Source: JADJPF01 sp964492845 (lineage in GTDB: Bacteria > Acidobacteriota > Blastocatellia > Chloracidobacteriales > JADJPF01). From it: 64,000 nucleotides of DNA. The translations under genes and the position numbers were made by a program. Positions 17,599 to 25,846 of this stretch are shown here, piece after piece. The stretch covers positions 12,090 through 76,089 of the forward strand of contig CAZBMZ010000032.1 of assembly GCA_964492845.1 (NCBI GenBank), in the 5' to 3' direction. Under the pieces are notes generated by a model. The model made no database searches. It had not been told where the DNA came from and saw nothing but the letters and a program-made list of their open reading frames with translations. The first letter of the stretch is position 1, and every line of letters starts with the position of its first letter.

Positions 17599-17847
17599 TT
17601 AAAAATTAATTAAAGATATTTGTACCATAAAAGTAACTAAAAATATTATTCCTGAGCTAAGAAAAACAAAAGGATAAATTAGGCGCAAAATGCGACTATT
17701 CCAATTTGGTCAAGTTCCGCACAGATTTTCTTTTAGCGATTTATTTGAGCCTGTTACCCAACGTTTATTTAGACCATATAATTTTAATATGCCAAAGGTG
17801 GTTAAAAATAAACCACCTAATAAAGTTACCAATGAACCTATTTCCAT
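17599..17847 (-). CDS. Candidate UGA-readthrough (selenocysteine?) small two-helix membrane protein
   Basis: From the ATG at 17845-17847 (GAGAG upstream) the frame encodes 45 residues to a TGA at 17710-17712. It then continues in the same frame for 36 codons to TAA at 17599-17601, for 82 residues in total. Before the TGA there is a hydrophobic helix (about 3-24), a basic loop and the motif LCGT. After it come PNW, a basic segment, and a second hydrophobic helix (about 54-78). The result is a coherent helix-loop-helix protein with a C-G-T-(TGA)-P-N-W loop, where a CxxC or CxxU redox pair would make sense. Alternatives are a nonsense mutation of a Cys codon or a genuine 45-residue protein. Sits between the HDAC gene (36 nt) and the HEAGH gene (51 nt). 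Confidence 0.55.
17676..17702 (-). promoter_or_regulatory. Stem-loop just downstream of the in-frame UGA (bSECIS-like position)
   Basis: On the minus strand a 12-pair stem (17691-17702 with 17676-17687), including two mismatches and two G-U pairs, closes a UUU loop. The four loop-proximal pairs are all Watson-Crick. The loop begins 20 nt after the UGA, within the 16-37 nt range reported for bacterial SECIS elements. However, the apical loop lacks the G expected in its first two positions, so the match is only partial. Confidence 0.35.
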
Positions 17848-17883
17848 AAATTAACTCTCTATTTTAAAATACTGTTTTATTTA

Positions 17884-18822
17884 TCAAAAATTATTTTCTG
17901 CTAATGCTTCTGTGTGTGCAGCAGCAATTTTTCCTAGCCGTTGTAGGTTGTAGCCACCTTCAAGCACAGAAATAACTCTACTGTGTCCACAATCTGAGGC
18001 TAGTTGTTTTAATCGTGTAGTCATCCAGGCAAAATCTTCATTTTCAAGCATTAAGCCGCCTAAAGGGTCTTCTCTATGAGAATCAAAGCCAGCAGAAATT
18101 AAAATTAAATCTGGTTTAATTTTTTGTAAAACTGTTTTTAATGCTATGTCAAAAACTTCTCGATAATTTTTGGCTGAAGTGCCTGCCGACAAAGGAACAT
18201 TTAGCGTATAGCCTTGACCTTGGTTAATTCCTGTTTCAGAAGTTCTTCCTGTACCTGGATAATGTGGATGTTGATGTAAGGAAAGATAAAAAACGGAGTT
18301 ATCATCATAAAAAATATCTTGAGTACCATTACCATGATGGACATCCCAATCTATAATTAAAACTTGCTCTAAATTATGTTTTTGCTGAGCATAACGCGCT
18401 CCAACAGCAACATTATTAAATAGGCAAAAACCCATTGCCTTTTCTGCTGTAGCATGATGACCTGGGGGACGAACAATAACAAAAGCATTGCTAGCTTGAC
18501 TGCTCATAACTGCATCAATAGCTGTTAATACTCCTCCTGATGCTAGTAATGATACGGCAAAAGAATCTTGGCTAATTACTGTATCAGCGTCTAAAGCTCC
18601 TAAGCCTTTTTTACAAGCCGTTTGAACTAAATCATAATGTTGTGAACTGTGACAGCGTAAAATATCTGTATTTTGAGCAACTTGAGGAGATAGCCAAATA
18701 TAATGAGTAGCATCTACTTTCTTAATTTCTTGAGCAATTAATGATGCCCTTTCTGGTCGCTCTGGATGTGCGCCTGTTTCATGTTTAAGATAATCTGAGT
18801 GATAAATAATTGCTGTAGTCAT
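17884..18822 (-). CDS. Histone-deacetylase-family (AcuC/HDAC-like) deacetylase
   Basis: A 312-residue arginase/deacetylase-fold protein. It has the HDAC signatures HPERPERA, the catalytic His pair in RPPGHHA, the zinc site DWDVHHGNGTQ, LSLHQHPHYPGTG and SAGFDSHREDPLGG. It should remove acetyl groups from acetyl-lysine, polyamines or a similar amide; bacterial members include AcuC, which deacetylates acetyl-CoA synthetase, and polyamine deacetylases. The substrate cannot be assigned here. AGAGG precedes the ATG. Likely first gene of a three-gene minus-strand unit with the TGA-containing membrane gene and the HEAGH protein. rsmD is divergent. Confidence 0.92.
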   Translation of the reverse strand: MTTAIIYHSDYLKHETGAHPERPERASLIAQEIKKVDATHYIWLSPQVAQNTDILRCHSSQHYDLVQTACKKGLGALDADTVISQDSFAVSLLASGGVLTAIDAVMSSQASNAFVIVRPPGHHATAEKAMGFCLFNNVAVGARYAQQKHNLEQVLIIDWDVHHGNGTQDIFYDDNSVFYLSLHQHPHYPGTGRTSETGINQGQGYTLNVPLSAGTSAKNYREVFDIALKTVLQKIKPDLILISAGFDSHREDPLGGLMLENEDFAWMTTRLKQLASDCGHSRVISVLEGGYNLQRLGKIAAAHTEALAENNF

Positions 18823-18897
18823 AAAACCTCTAAATTATTTTTTAGGTTGGTTAAATTATTTAATTTATCATAGTTATAAAATACTTAGGAAAAACAA

Positions 18898-19455
18898 ATG
18901 CGAGTAATAGCAGGAATTTATAAAGGTCATAGCTTAAAAACTGTTGCTGGTTTGGATGTACGCCCAACATCTGACCGACTAAGAGAAACATTATTTAATA
19001 TTTTAGCCTCTAAAATTGCAAATACTCGTTTTTTAGATATTTGTTCTGGTTCAGGAGCAGTGGCAATTGAAGCTCTTAGCCGAGGAGCAAGTTTTGCATT
19101 GTTAATAGAAGCTTCTAAACATGCAACAAAAATTATTCAAAATAATATTACGCATTGCAAAATCCCTGCAAATTACATACAAATAATTACTAGTGATGCT
19201 TTAAGTTCTCTTAAAAAACTTGAGAAAAATAACTCTCTATTTGATATTGTTTACTTTGACCCTCCTTATAAATCATCTATTTACTTACCTGTATTGCAGT
19301 ATTTAGGAGAAGTTACTTTTTTATCAGACACATCTATTATTATTGTTGAACATCATAGTAAATTTACTTTACCTGACATAATTGGACAACTTAATTGTTA
19401 TAGAAGATTAAAACAAGGAGAAACAGAGCTTAGTTTTTATCAAGTTACTAAATAG
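18898..19455 (+). CDS. rsmD: 16S rRNA (guanine966-N2)-methyltransferase
   Basis: A 185-residue protein that methylates G966 of 16S rRNA in 30S assembly intermediates. It starts MRVIAGIYKGHSLKTVAG and contains VRPTSDRLRETLFNIL, the RsmD hallmark. SAM-binding motif I is LDICSGSGAVAIEALSRGA, and the catalytic motif is FDPPYK. AGGAA precedes the ATG. Length and order are normal. The gene is single, followed by a hairpin terminator. Confidence 0.95.
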   Translation: MRVIAGIYKGHSLKTVAGLDVRPTSDRLRETLFNILASKIANTRFLDICSGSGAVAIEALSRGASFALLIEASKHATKIIQNNITHCKIPANYIQIITSDALSSLKKLEKNNSLFDIVYFDPPYKSSIYLPVLQYLGEVTFLSDTSIIIVEHHSKFTLPDIIGQLNCYRRLKQGETELSFYQVTK

Positions 19456-19545
19456 AATACTTAAGGGAAATCAAAGAAGGAAATACCTTAGTAGTAAAAT
19501 AACAATCTCTAATTTTTAGTATCAGTTATAGTTAATTTTTAGAAA

Positions 19546-19580
19546 GGACAATATTTTTCAAATACAATTGTCCGTTTTTT
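19546..19580 (+). terminator. Intrinsic terminator after rsmD
   Basis: GGACAAT (19546-19552) pairs with ATTGTCC (19567-19573) across a 14-nt loop, followed by GTTTTTT. It lies about 90 nt after rsmD and before the kinase gene. Confidence 0.7.
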
Positions 19581-19726
19581 ATTAAAACCAATAAATAATA
19601 TAAAGTTTCATCAAAATTATTAATTAAGCTATAATCAAAACCTCAAAACTAAAAACTAGAAATTTTAGTTAATTTGATGGTCAATTACCAATACCAACTC
19701 ACAATTTGCTAAAACAGGGTAATTTT

Positions 19727-21358
19727 ATGAGGGTGTGTCCTAAATGTTTTATTTGTTATGATGATAGCGACATAATGTGTCCAACAGATAATGAGTATTT
19801 GGAAACGGCTTGGCCTGCTTCACGACTAATAGCCAATAAATATTTATTAAAATCCATGTTTGCTAAAGGTGGTATGGGGGTAATATATCGTTCAATTCAA
19901 ACAGAACTTAACAGAGAAGTAGCGGTTAAAATCCTTTCTCCTCAATTACTTTCCAATGAAAGAATTCTTAAGCAATTTCGTAGAGAAGCCCTAGCAGTTG
20001 CCCGTTTGGATCATATCAACATTGTGCCAGTTTATGACTATGGAACATTACCAGATAATTTTGGAGCTTATTTAGTAATGAGGCTGGTTCAAGGTAAGCC
20101 TTTGTCAGAAGAGATTGAAGATATAGGCGCACTGCCACTAGAAAGAGCCTTACGTATTATGCAGCAAATATGTGCGGGTGTTTCAGCAGCACATGCACAA
20201 AAAGTCATTCATTGTGACTTAAAACCTGACAATATTTTGATAGAAAATTGTGATACACCTCGTGAAAGAGTTCAATTAGTAGATTTTGGTATTGCAAAAC
20301 TAAAGGAATTAACCATTGATGGAACGGCTAATTCAGCTATAACTGATAGTGCAATAGGTACACCACAATATATGTCGCCAGAACAATGCTGTGGTGAACC
20401 ATTAACTATACACACTGATATTTATAGTTTAGGAATTATTTTCTTTGAAATGATTACAGGACGAGTTCCGTTTAATAGTTTTGTAGCCGTAGATGTAGCA
20501 CAACATCATGTTCGTACTCCTCCGCCTCCTCCATCCCGCTTTCAATATGGATTGCCAACAGCTTTAGATTATGCAGTACTGCGAGCCTTAGCTAAACGAC
20601 CATCTGGACGACCAGATTCAGCAGAGCAATTTTTTGAAGAGTTACTTTCTGCTTCAGGAATAACACTACAACCAATCAGTACAGAGCTTTCTGTTACTGC
20701 TGCTGCTTCAACAGGTCTTCTAACAGCAGCTTATAATACTTCTAACGCAACTATCATAGAAAATAAGCTGGATTCTTCTTTTGATATCCCAACTTTTGAT
20801 ATTCCAAAAGCTAATATGCCTATGGTAAACATACCAGAGAAAATAGAAAGCTTAGAAAATATTAAAGATAAACATACTAGATCTGCTAAAAACATCACTT
20901 CTCAAGTAGGAGACAACAAAACAAATCCTTTTGTAACCCTTAAACCAGAATCTAAAGCCTTACAAAATGAATATTTTTTTCCTGAGCTTATGATTTTAAC
21001 CATAAGTAGTAACACTGATACAACTATTGAAGAAATATTACAAGAATTTGGCTGCACTGTAATTAGTACTAATAGCACTGAAGAGGCTTGGGAATGTTTA
21101 GAAAAATACTATTTCAATCTAGTAATTACTGAAGTTTTAGCACCTAAAATTAATGGTTGGCAACTCTTTGCTGCATCTCAGGATCTAGCGGAAATCCCTG
21201 TTTTTATTTTTATTACTAATAAACCAAGTAATGAAGATTGCTTACAAGCCTTAGAACAAGGCGTTGAAGATTATTGGGGCGGCCCCTTATCTTTTGCAGA
21301 ATTACAAATTAGATTAAGAAGATTACTCCAACGAATGAGTAAAGACATTCAATCATAA
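19727..21358 (+). CDS. Ser/Thr protein kinase with zinc-ribbon N-terminus and C-terminal pseudo-receiver
   Basis: Start set at ATG 19727-19729 (GGG upstream); the longer frame uses a TTG seven codons earlier. 543 residues, soluble. Residues 1-25 hold CPKCFICYDDSDIMCPTDNE, a two-CPxC/D zinc-ribbon-like header. The kinase domain (about 30-300) shows AKGGMGVIY, VAVKIL, HCDLKPDNIL (the usual HRD is HCD), DFGIAKL and GTPQYMSPEQ. A variable linker (about 310-420) follows. The C-terminal 120 residues resemble a receiver domain, but the phospho-acceptor Asp position reads NLVITEVLAPKINGW, i.e. Glu. ITNKP keeps the conserved Lys. Glu could mimic constant phosphorylation. Confidence 0.87.
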   Translation: MRVCPKCFICYDDSDIMCPTDNEYLETAWPASRLIANKYLLKSMFAKGGMGVIYRSIQTELNREVAVKILSPQLLSNERILKQFRREALAVARLDHINIVPVYDYGTLPDNFGAYLVMRLVQGKPLSEEIEDIGALPLERALRIMQQICAGVSAAHAQKVIHCDLKPDNILIENCDTPRERVQLVDFGIAKLKELTIDGTANSAITDSAIGTPQYMSPEQCCGEPLTIHTDIYSLGIIFFEMITGRVPFNSFVAVDVAQHHVRTPPPPPSRFQYGLPTALDYAVLRALAKRPSGRPDSAEQFFEELLSASGITLQPISTELSVTAAASTGLLTAAYNTSNATIIENKLDSSFDIPTFDIPKANMPMVNIPEKIESLENIKDKHTRSAKNITSQVGDNKTNPFVTLKPESKALQNEYFFPELMILTISSNTDTTIEEILQEFGCTVISTNSTEEAWECLEKYYFNLVITEVLAPKINGWQLFAASQDLAEIPVFIFITNKPSNEDCLQALEQGVEDYWGGPLSFAELQIRLRRLLQRMSKDIQS

Positions 21359-21373
21359 CTGCTTAATTACAAT

Positions 21374-21429
21374 AACTCTTTAACAAACTCTTTAACAAAC
21401 TCTTTAACAAACTCTTTAACAAACTCTTT
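21374..21429. repeat. 12-bp tandem repeat, 4.7 copies
   Basis: The unit AACTCTTTAACA is repeated exactly four times (21374-21421), followed by an eight-base partial copy. It lies 15 bases after the kinase stop codon and before the TMTC-like gene. Likely slippage-prone; no function evident. Confidence 0.95.
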
Positions 21430-21547
21430 CTGTAGAAAACACAAAATAACTTGTAACAGTAGAAAAGCTTTTATTAGAATAAGCTTTCCTTGCGTTTTAA
21501 TTATACAAATAACTACTTAAACCATTAATCTCAACAGGTAAATTAAA

Positions 21548-23278
21548 ATGTTAGAAATTTTAATAGATGAATCTATTGTTTCAACTAAACTCTATAAAAT
21601 AGCATTTTTAGTCATTTTCCTAGTAATACTACTAAATTTTGGTAATATAATTTCTGGGGATTTTGTTGCTGATGATATATTTTATGTAATAAATAACGAA
21701 TCTATAAGATCACTATTTAGCTATGATCTATTTTTCCCCAAAAAACATTTATTCAGTAGTTTTAATAATTATCGTCCTATTTATAATTTTATTTTAGCTA
21801 TAGAATACACTTTATTTGGCTTAAATTCTATTCCCTATCATATATTTAATATTTTTTTACATACATTAAATACATTTCTTTTATATTTGCTTACTCTAAA
21901 ATATACAGATAACAAATTACTTGCATTATTAACAGCAATTATTTTCGCTGTTCATCCAATCCATACAGAAGCCGTTAGTAATATTACTGGTCTATCAGAA
22001 GTGCTTACAGCCTTTTTTGCTTTGTTTGCTATTTGGCTTTATTCTAAGAGTAACAAACTAGATATTTATTATATTTCTTCTTTGCTATGTTATTTGTTTG
22101 CTATACTTTCCAAAGAAAACGGAGTAGTAGCTCTAGGGGTAATTATTCTCTTAGATATTTGCTACAATTGGTCAAATTTTTCTAAACTTAAGTCCAAACT
22201 TATTTACCATAGTGGATATTTCTTTGTTTTGTTTCTTTATTTACTTCTTAAAATAACTCTTAGAGGCTCAATAGTTAACAACAAAAATTTAATTTTTCCT
22301 GATTCTTTTAGCAGTCGTATTTATACAATGAGTATAGTGTTTATTAAGTATATTTATTTATTAATTTTTCCAAGCAAATTAATTGCCTTTTATGACACTA
22401 CAATTATAAAAATAGTTAACCAAATTAATATTGAAGTAACAATGGCCTTGATTTTAATTTTAGGTTTATTAATAACTGGATTTATTTTACTTTGGCATCA
22501 AAGGGTTATGGCTTTTTCAATACTTTTTTTCTTTGGCACAATGAGCGTAGTTTCTAATGTATTTTTTGACATTGGAGTAATAATGGCAGAGCGTTTTTTA
22601 TATTTTCCTTCTATAAGCGTTTGTTTAATTTTTGGTGCCATTTTTTATTGGCTAATAAATCATTCAGGCAAATTAAAAATTATTGGTGTATGTTTATTTA
22701 CATTAGTTTGTTTACTAGCAACCGTTCGCACTTATGTAAGAAACTTAGATTGGCTAACACAAGACAGTGTTAGGACTTCTTTTATCAATAATGCTCCTCA
22801 AAGCCCTAGAATAGCACTTATGCTATATGATAGAGCTTTGGAACTATTTGATGAAGGTAAAGTAAATGAAGCAATTACAGTAAATAAAGAGCTAACTACC
22901 AAATTTCCTAACTATGCTCAAGGACATTATCAGCTAGGCAAAATACTAAATAGTGTTAATAAATACCAAGAAGCATTACCATATTTAGCTAGAGCAAAAC
23001 AACTAACACCACAAGATAAAGAAGTAAGTTTAACTTATGCACTTGCTTTATTAAATAATGGAATAATAGAGGAAGCAAAAATTGAATTAGAGTCTCTTAT
23101 CAAAGAAAATCCTAATTTATTAGAAGCGCACAATTACCTAGGTATAGTTTATCTTAATTTACAACTTTACACCCAAGCACAAAAACAATTTGAAATCACC
23201 CTAAAAATTAATCCAAATTATAAATCAGCAGAACTTAATCTATTAAAACTAAAGGAAATTACTAGTAATATAAAATGA
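21548..23278 (+). CDS. TMTC-like multi-pass membrane protein with C-terminal TPRs
   Basis: A 576-residue protein. The first 400 residues contain about ten to twelve hydrophobic segments with motifs of the PMT/GT-C superfamily. These are FVADDIFYV (acidic pair in the first loop), NYRPIYNF, and FAVHPIHTEAVSNITG in a later loop. The C-terminal 170 residues are soluble TPRs. This domain order is that of eukaryotic TMTC O-mannosyltransferases and their many bacterial relatives, which are presumed to use polyprenyl-phosphate sugars. The acceptor here is unknown. AGGT precedes the ATG. TGA is used as the stop. Confidence 0.82.
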   Translation: MLEILIDESIVSTKLYKIAFLVIFLVILLNFGNIISGDFVADDIFYVINNESIRSLFSYDLFFPKKHLFSSFNNYRPIYNFILAIEYTLFGLNSIPYHIFNIFLHTLNTFLLYLLTLKYTDNKLLALLTAIIFAVHPIHTEAVSNITGLSEVLTAFFALFAIWLYSKSNKLDIYYISSLLCYLFAILSKENGVVALGVIILLDICYNWSNFSKLKSKLIYHSGYFFVLFLYLLLKITLRGSIVNNKNLIFPDSFSSRIYTMSIVFIKYIYLLIFPSKLIAFYDTTIIKIVNQINIEVTMALILILGLLITGFILLWHQRVMAFSILFFFGTMSVVSNVFFDIGVIMAERFLYFPSISVCLIFGAIFYWLINHSGKLKIIGVCLFTLVCLLATVRTYVRNLDWLTQDSVRTSFINNAPQSPRIALMLYDRALELFDEGKVNEAITVNKELTTKFPNYAQGHYQLGKILNSVNKYQEALPYLARAKQLTPQDKEVSLTYALALLNNGIIEEAKIELESLIKENPNLLEAHNYLGIVYLNLQLYTQAQKQFEITLKINPNYKSAELNLLKLKEITSNIK

Positions 23279-23396
23279 TAGATTTCAAAAAGCACTTTTC
23301 TAAGGAGAGGAAAACCATTTTTAATAATTTGCATCTTATTATCGGACTATAAAATATACTATTAAATTATATAATCTTATAGCCTTTATAGTAACC

Positions 23397-23426
23397 TTGC
23401 TTTGATTAGGTACATAATTATATAAT
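23397..23426 (+). promoter_or_regulatory. Promoter of the htrA-like gene
   Basis: TTGCTT (23397-23402), an 18-nt spacer and TATAAT (23421-23426) form a good housekeeping-type promoter. The expected start lies near 23433, giving a leader of about 70 nt to the protease ATG. Confidence 0.6.
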
Positions 23427-23500
23427 TTTGGAATTGTACAAAATTTAAAAAAACAAATTTCTTAATTTAGTAAATTTTAATTTTTAGGAGTTTAATTGCT

Positions 23501-25000
23501 ATGGCAAAACCAAAAGGGATAGTAGTTTGGGCAGCTAGTGCAACATTAGTTTTAACACTAGCATTAATATTTTCATTAGTAAAAGTTTATGGAAATAAAG
23601 CCTCCAATGTTTATGGGAATGCCTCTGTAGGCATATTACCTCCTCCAAAAGAAGCTACTTTACCTGAACAAGTAGTTTCACCTATAACGCTTTCTAACAC
23701 TTTTCGTGAAATCGCAAAAGTAATGAAACCTACTGTAGTTAATATTAGTACAGTACAAAAAGTTAAAGGTAGTAGCGGTTTTCCACAAATTCCTGGGTTT
23801 CAATTTGATTTTCCTGGTGGGCCACAACCTCCTCACCCATTTAAGCAAAGAGGAAATGGATCAGGCGTTTTAGTAACTCCAGATGGTTATATTTTGACCA
23901 ATAATCATGTTGTTGGTAAAGCTGACAGTATTGAAGTTAAATTAGTTGATGGCCGTAAATTTAAGGGAAAAGTTATTGGTAAAGATGAATTTACCGATTT
24001 GGCTGTAGTAAAAATTGATGTCAATAGTATGCCTTATGCTAGTTTGGGTGATTCTGATGTAATGGAACAAGGTGATTGGGTAGTAGCAATAGGTTCTCCT
24101 TTTGGACTTGAACAAACTATTACAGCAGGAATTGTTAGTGCTAAAGGTCGTTATGTAGGTGGAAACTACAATGATTTTATTCAAACAGATGCTTCTATTA
24201 ACCCAGGTAATTCTGGTGGCCCGCTAGTCAATATGAAAGGTCAAATTATTGGTATTAACACTATGATTTTCTCAGAGTCTGGTGGCAACCAAGGCATTGG
24301 GTTTGCAATTCCCTCCAACTTAGTTCGATATGTTTATGAACAGCTAGTCAAAAATGGAAAAGTTACTCGTGGTTATTTAGGGGTAACAATCACAGAAGTT
24401 ACACCAGAAAAAGCTCAAGGCTTGGGTTTAAATACTACAGAGGGTGCTTTAGTTAATGATGTGCAACCTGATACACCAGCAGCTAAAGCAGGTATTCAAA
24501 GCGGAGATTTAATTGTTAGTTTTGATGGCAAATCTGTAAAAGACCAACATGAGCTTACAAATACTGTTGCAAAAACTCCAGTCGGCAAAAAAGCAGAGGT
24601 TAAATTTATTCGTGATGGAAAAATGCAAACTGCTACTGTAGAAACAGCCGAAAGAAAAATTGGTGTAAATGGTCGAGAAATTGACCCGGAAGAAAATTCC
24701 GCAAATGAAGAAGAAAGTAGCGGGAAATTAGGAATTTCTGCATCTACTCTCAATGCTGACCAAGCAGCAGACTTAAAGATTAAAAGTGGTGCTGTAGTTG
24801 ATAAAGTCGTCCCTGCTAGCCCTGCCGCAGAAGTAGGTATACAAAAAGGTGATGTGATTCACCAAATCAACCGTCAACCTATTAAATCTGCTGCTGATCT
24901 TGCTAGTGTAATGAAATCTATTAAGGAAGGTGATACTGTCATTATTCAAATCGAACGTAAAGGTCAAGGAATTAGTTTTCTACCTGTAACTATTGAGTAA
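23501..25000 (+). CDS. htrA: HtrA/Do-family periplasmic serine protease with two PDZ domains
   Basis: A 499-residue protein anchored or secreted by an N-terminal helix (about 7-29). The trypsin-like domain has the full triad: His136 in LTNNHVVG, Asp166 in FTDLAVVKI and Ser238 in INPGNSGGPLV. PDZ1 begins near GYLGVTITEV (about 285) and PDZ2 near residue 405 (LGISASTLNA). The architecture matches DegP/DegQ, which degrade or refold misfolded envelope proteins. GGAG precedes the ATG. It has its own promoter and terminator, so it is monocistronic. Confidence 0.95.
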   Translation: MAKPKGIVVWAASATLVLTLALIFSLVKVYGNKASNVYGNASVGILPPPKEATLPEQVVSPITLSNTFREIAKVMKPTVVNISTVQKVKGSSGFPQIPGFQFDFPGGPQPPHPFKQRGNGSGVLVTPDGYILTNNHVVGKADSIEVKLVDGRKFKGKVIGKDEFTDLAVVKIDVNSMPYASLGDSDVMEQGDWVVAIGSPFGLEQTITAGIVSAKGRYVGGNYNDFIQTDASINPGNSGGPLVNMKGQIIGINTMIFSESGGNQGIGFAIPSNLVRYVYEQLVKNGKVTRGYLGVTITEVTPEKAQGLGLNTTEGALVNDVQPDTPAAKAGIQSGDLIVSFDGKSVKDQHELTNTVAKTPVGKKAEVKFIRDGKMQTATVETAERKIGVNGREIDPEENSANEEESSGKLGISASTLNADQAADLKIKSGAVVDKVVPASPAAEVGIQKGDVIHQINRQPIKSAADLASVMKSIKEGDTVIIQIERKGQGISFLPVTIE

Positions 25001-25040
25001 TTTAACTTTATCCACTCCTACAAATTAATTCTACTATACA

Positions 25041-25072
25041 AACTAGAGCGTGCAACCACGCTCTAGTTTTCT
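25041..25072 (+). terminator. Strong intrinsic terminator after htrA
   Basis: A perfect 12-bp stem, AACTAGAGCGTG (25041-25052) with CACGCTCTAGTT (25057-25068), closes a CAAC loop and is followed by TT. It lies 40 nt after the htrA stop codon. Confidence 0.85.
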
Positions 25073-25238
25073 ACAAGCGCAAAATACTTTTTTTCAAATT
25101 CCAATTTAATTATTTGAGTCAAATTGCTCAAAACTAACTTTTTAACTTTTACCTAAAAATAAAACCGTTAATTAGTAAACACTAATTAATCTAACTTTAA
25201 TTAAATCAATAATTTAACATTTGGAGGAAAATTTTATT

Positions 25239-25640
25239 ATGCAAATCAATATTAAATCCATCATTTCTACTATTGCTATTTTGATTGCTCTTTGTACAGG
25301 AGTTTTTGCCCAAGATAAAACTTCTACAGCAGCAAATGACGAAAAAGCTACTACAACAGAAACTTCTAAAACTAGAGCAGAATATTTGCCAGCTAATGTA
25401 GAAAAAGCCCAACAAGCCTTAAAAGCTAAGGGTTTATACAAAGGCAATATAACTGGCAAAGTTGATACTGATACAAAAGCAGCTATTAAAACTTTTCAAG
25501 AACAAAACGATCTAAACCCTACAGGCCATCTAAATAAAGATACTCGTAAAAAATTAGGTATTGAAGAAGTTGGTGGGACAGAAAAACCAAAAAGTTCTAA
25601 GAAAAGTAAAGAAACTGCCAGTAAAGACACTGGTAAATAA
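25239..25640 (+). CDS. Secreted peptidoglycan-binding protein (PG_binding_1)
   Basis: Start set at ATG 25239-25241. The open frame begins six codons earlier at TTG, but that segment is the GGAGGAAAATTTTATT ribosome binding site region. 133 residues. A signal peptide (about 1-24, VFAQ) is followed by a Thr/Ala/Lys linker. The PG_binding_1 fold spans about 48-100: VEKAQQALKAKGLYKGNITG, then GKVDTDTKAAIKTFQEQNDL. The tail is Lys/Ser-rich. It should bind cell-wall peptidoglycan in the periplasm; no catalytic domain is attached. Confidence 0.87.
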   Translation: MQINIKSIISTIAILIALCTGVFAQDKTSTAANDEKATTTETSKTRAEYLPANVEKAQQALKAKGLYKGNITGKVDTDTKAAIKTFQEQNDLNPTGHLNKDTRKKLGIEEVGGTEKPKSSKKSKETASKDTGK

Positions 25641-25687
25641 TCACTTATAAACTATCAAATTCATAATCTCTCTTACAATAATTCATC

Positions 25688-25735
25688 AACCAAAAACTAA
25701 TATATCTACTTAAGTTATATTGGTTTTTGGTTTTT
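25688..25735 (+). terminator. Intrinsic terminator after the peptidoglycan-binding gene
   Basis: A long A/T-rich hairpin pairs 25688-25704 with 25716-25732, with a single G-T mismatch in about 17 pairs. A T-run follows to 25735. It lies 48 nt downstream of the stop codon. Confidence 0.75.
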
Positions 25736-25846
25736 CTCTTTTCTGCTAGTTTTACATCAACTTTTCCTACTTACTTAAGCTAAACGGTTGCTATAAAATA
25801 GTCTATTCTGAGCATCCCAAATAAATCTTATCAACCGAGGTAAAGC

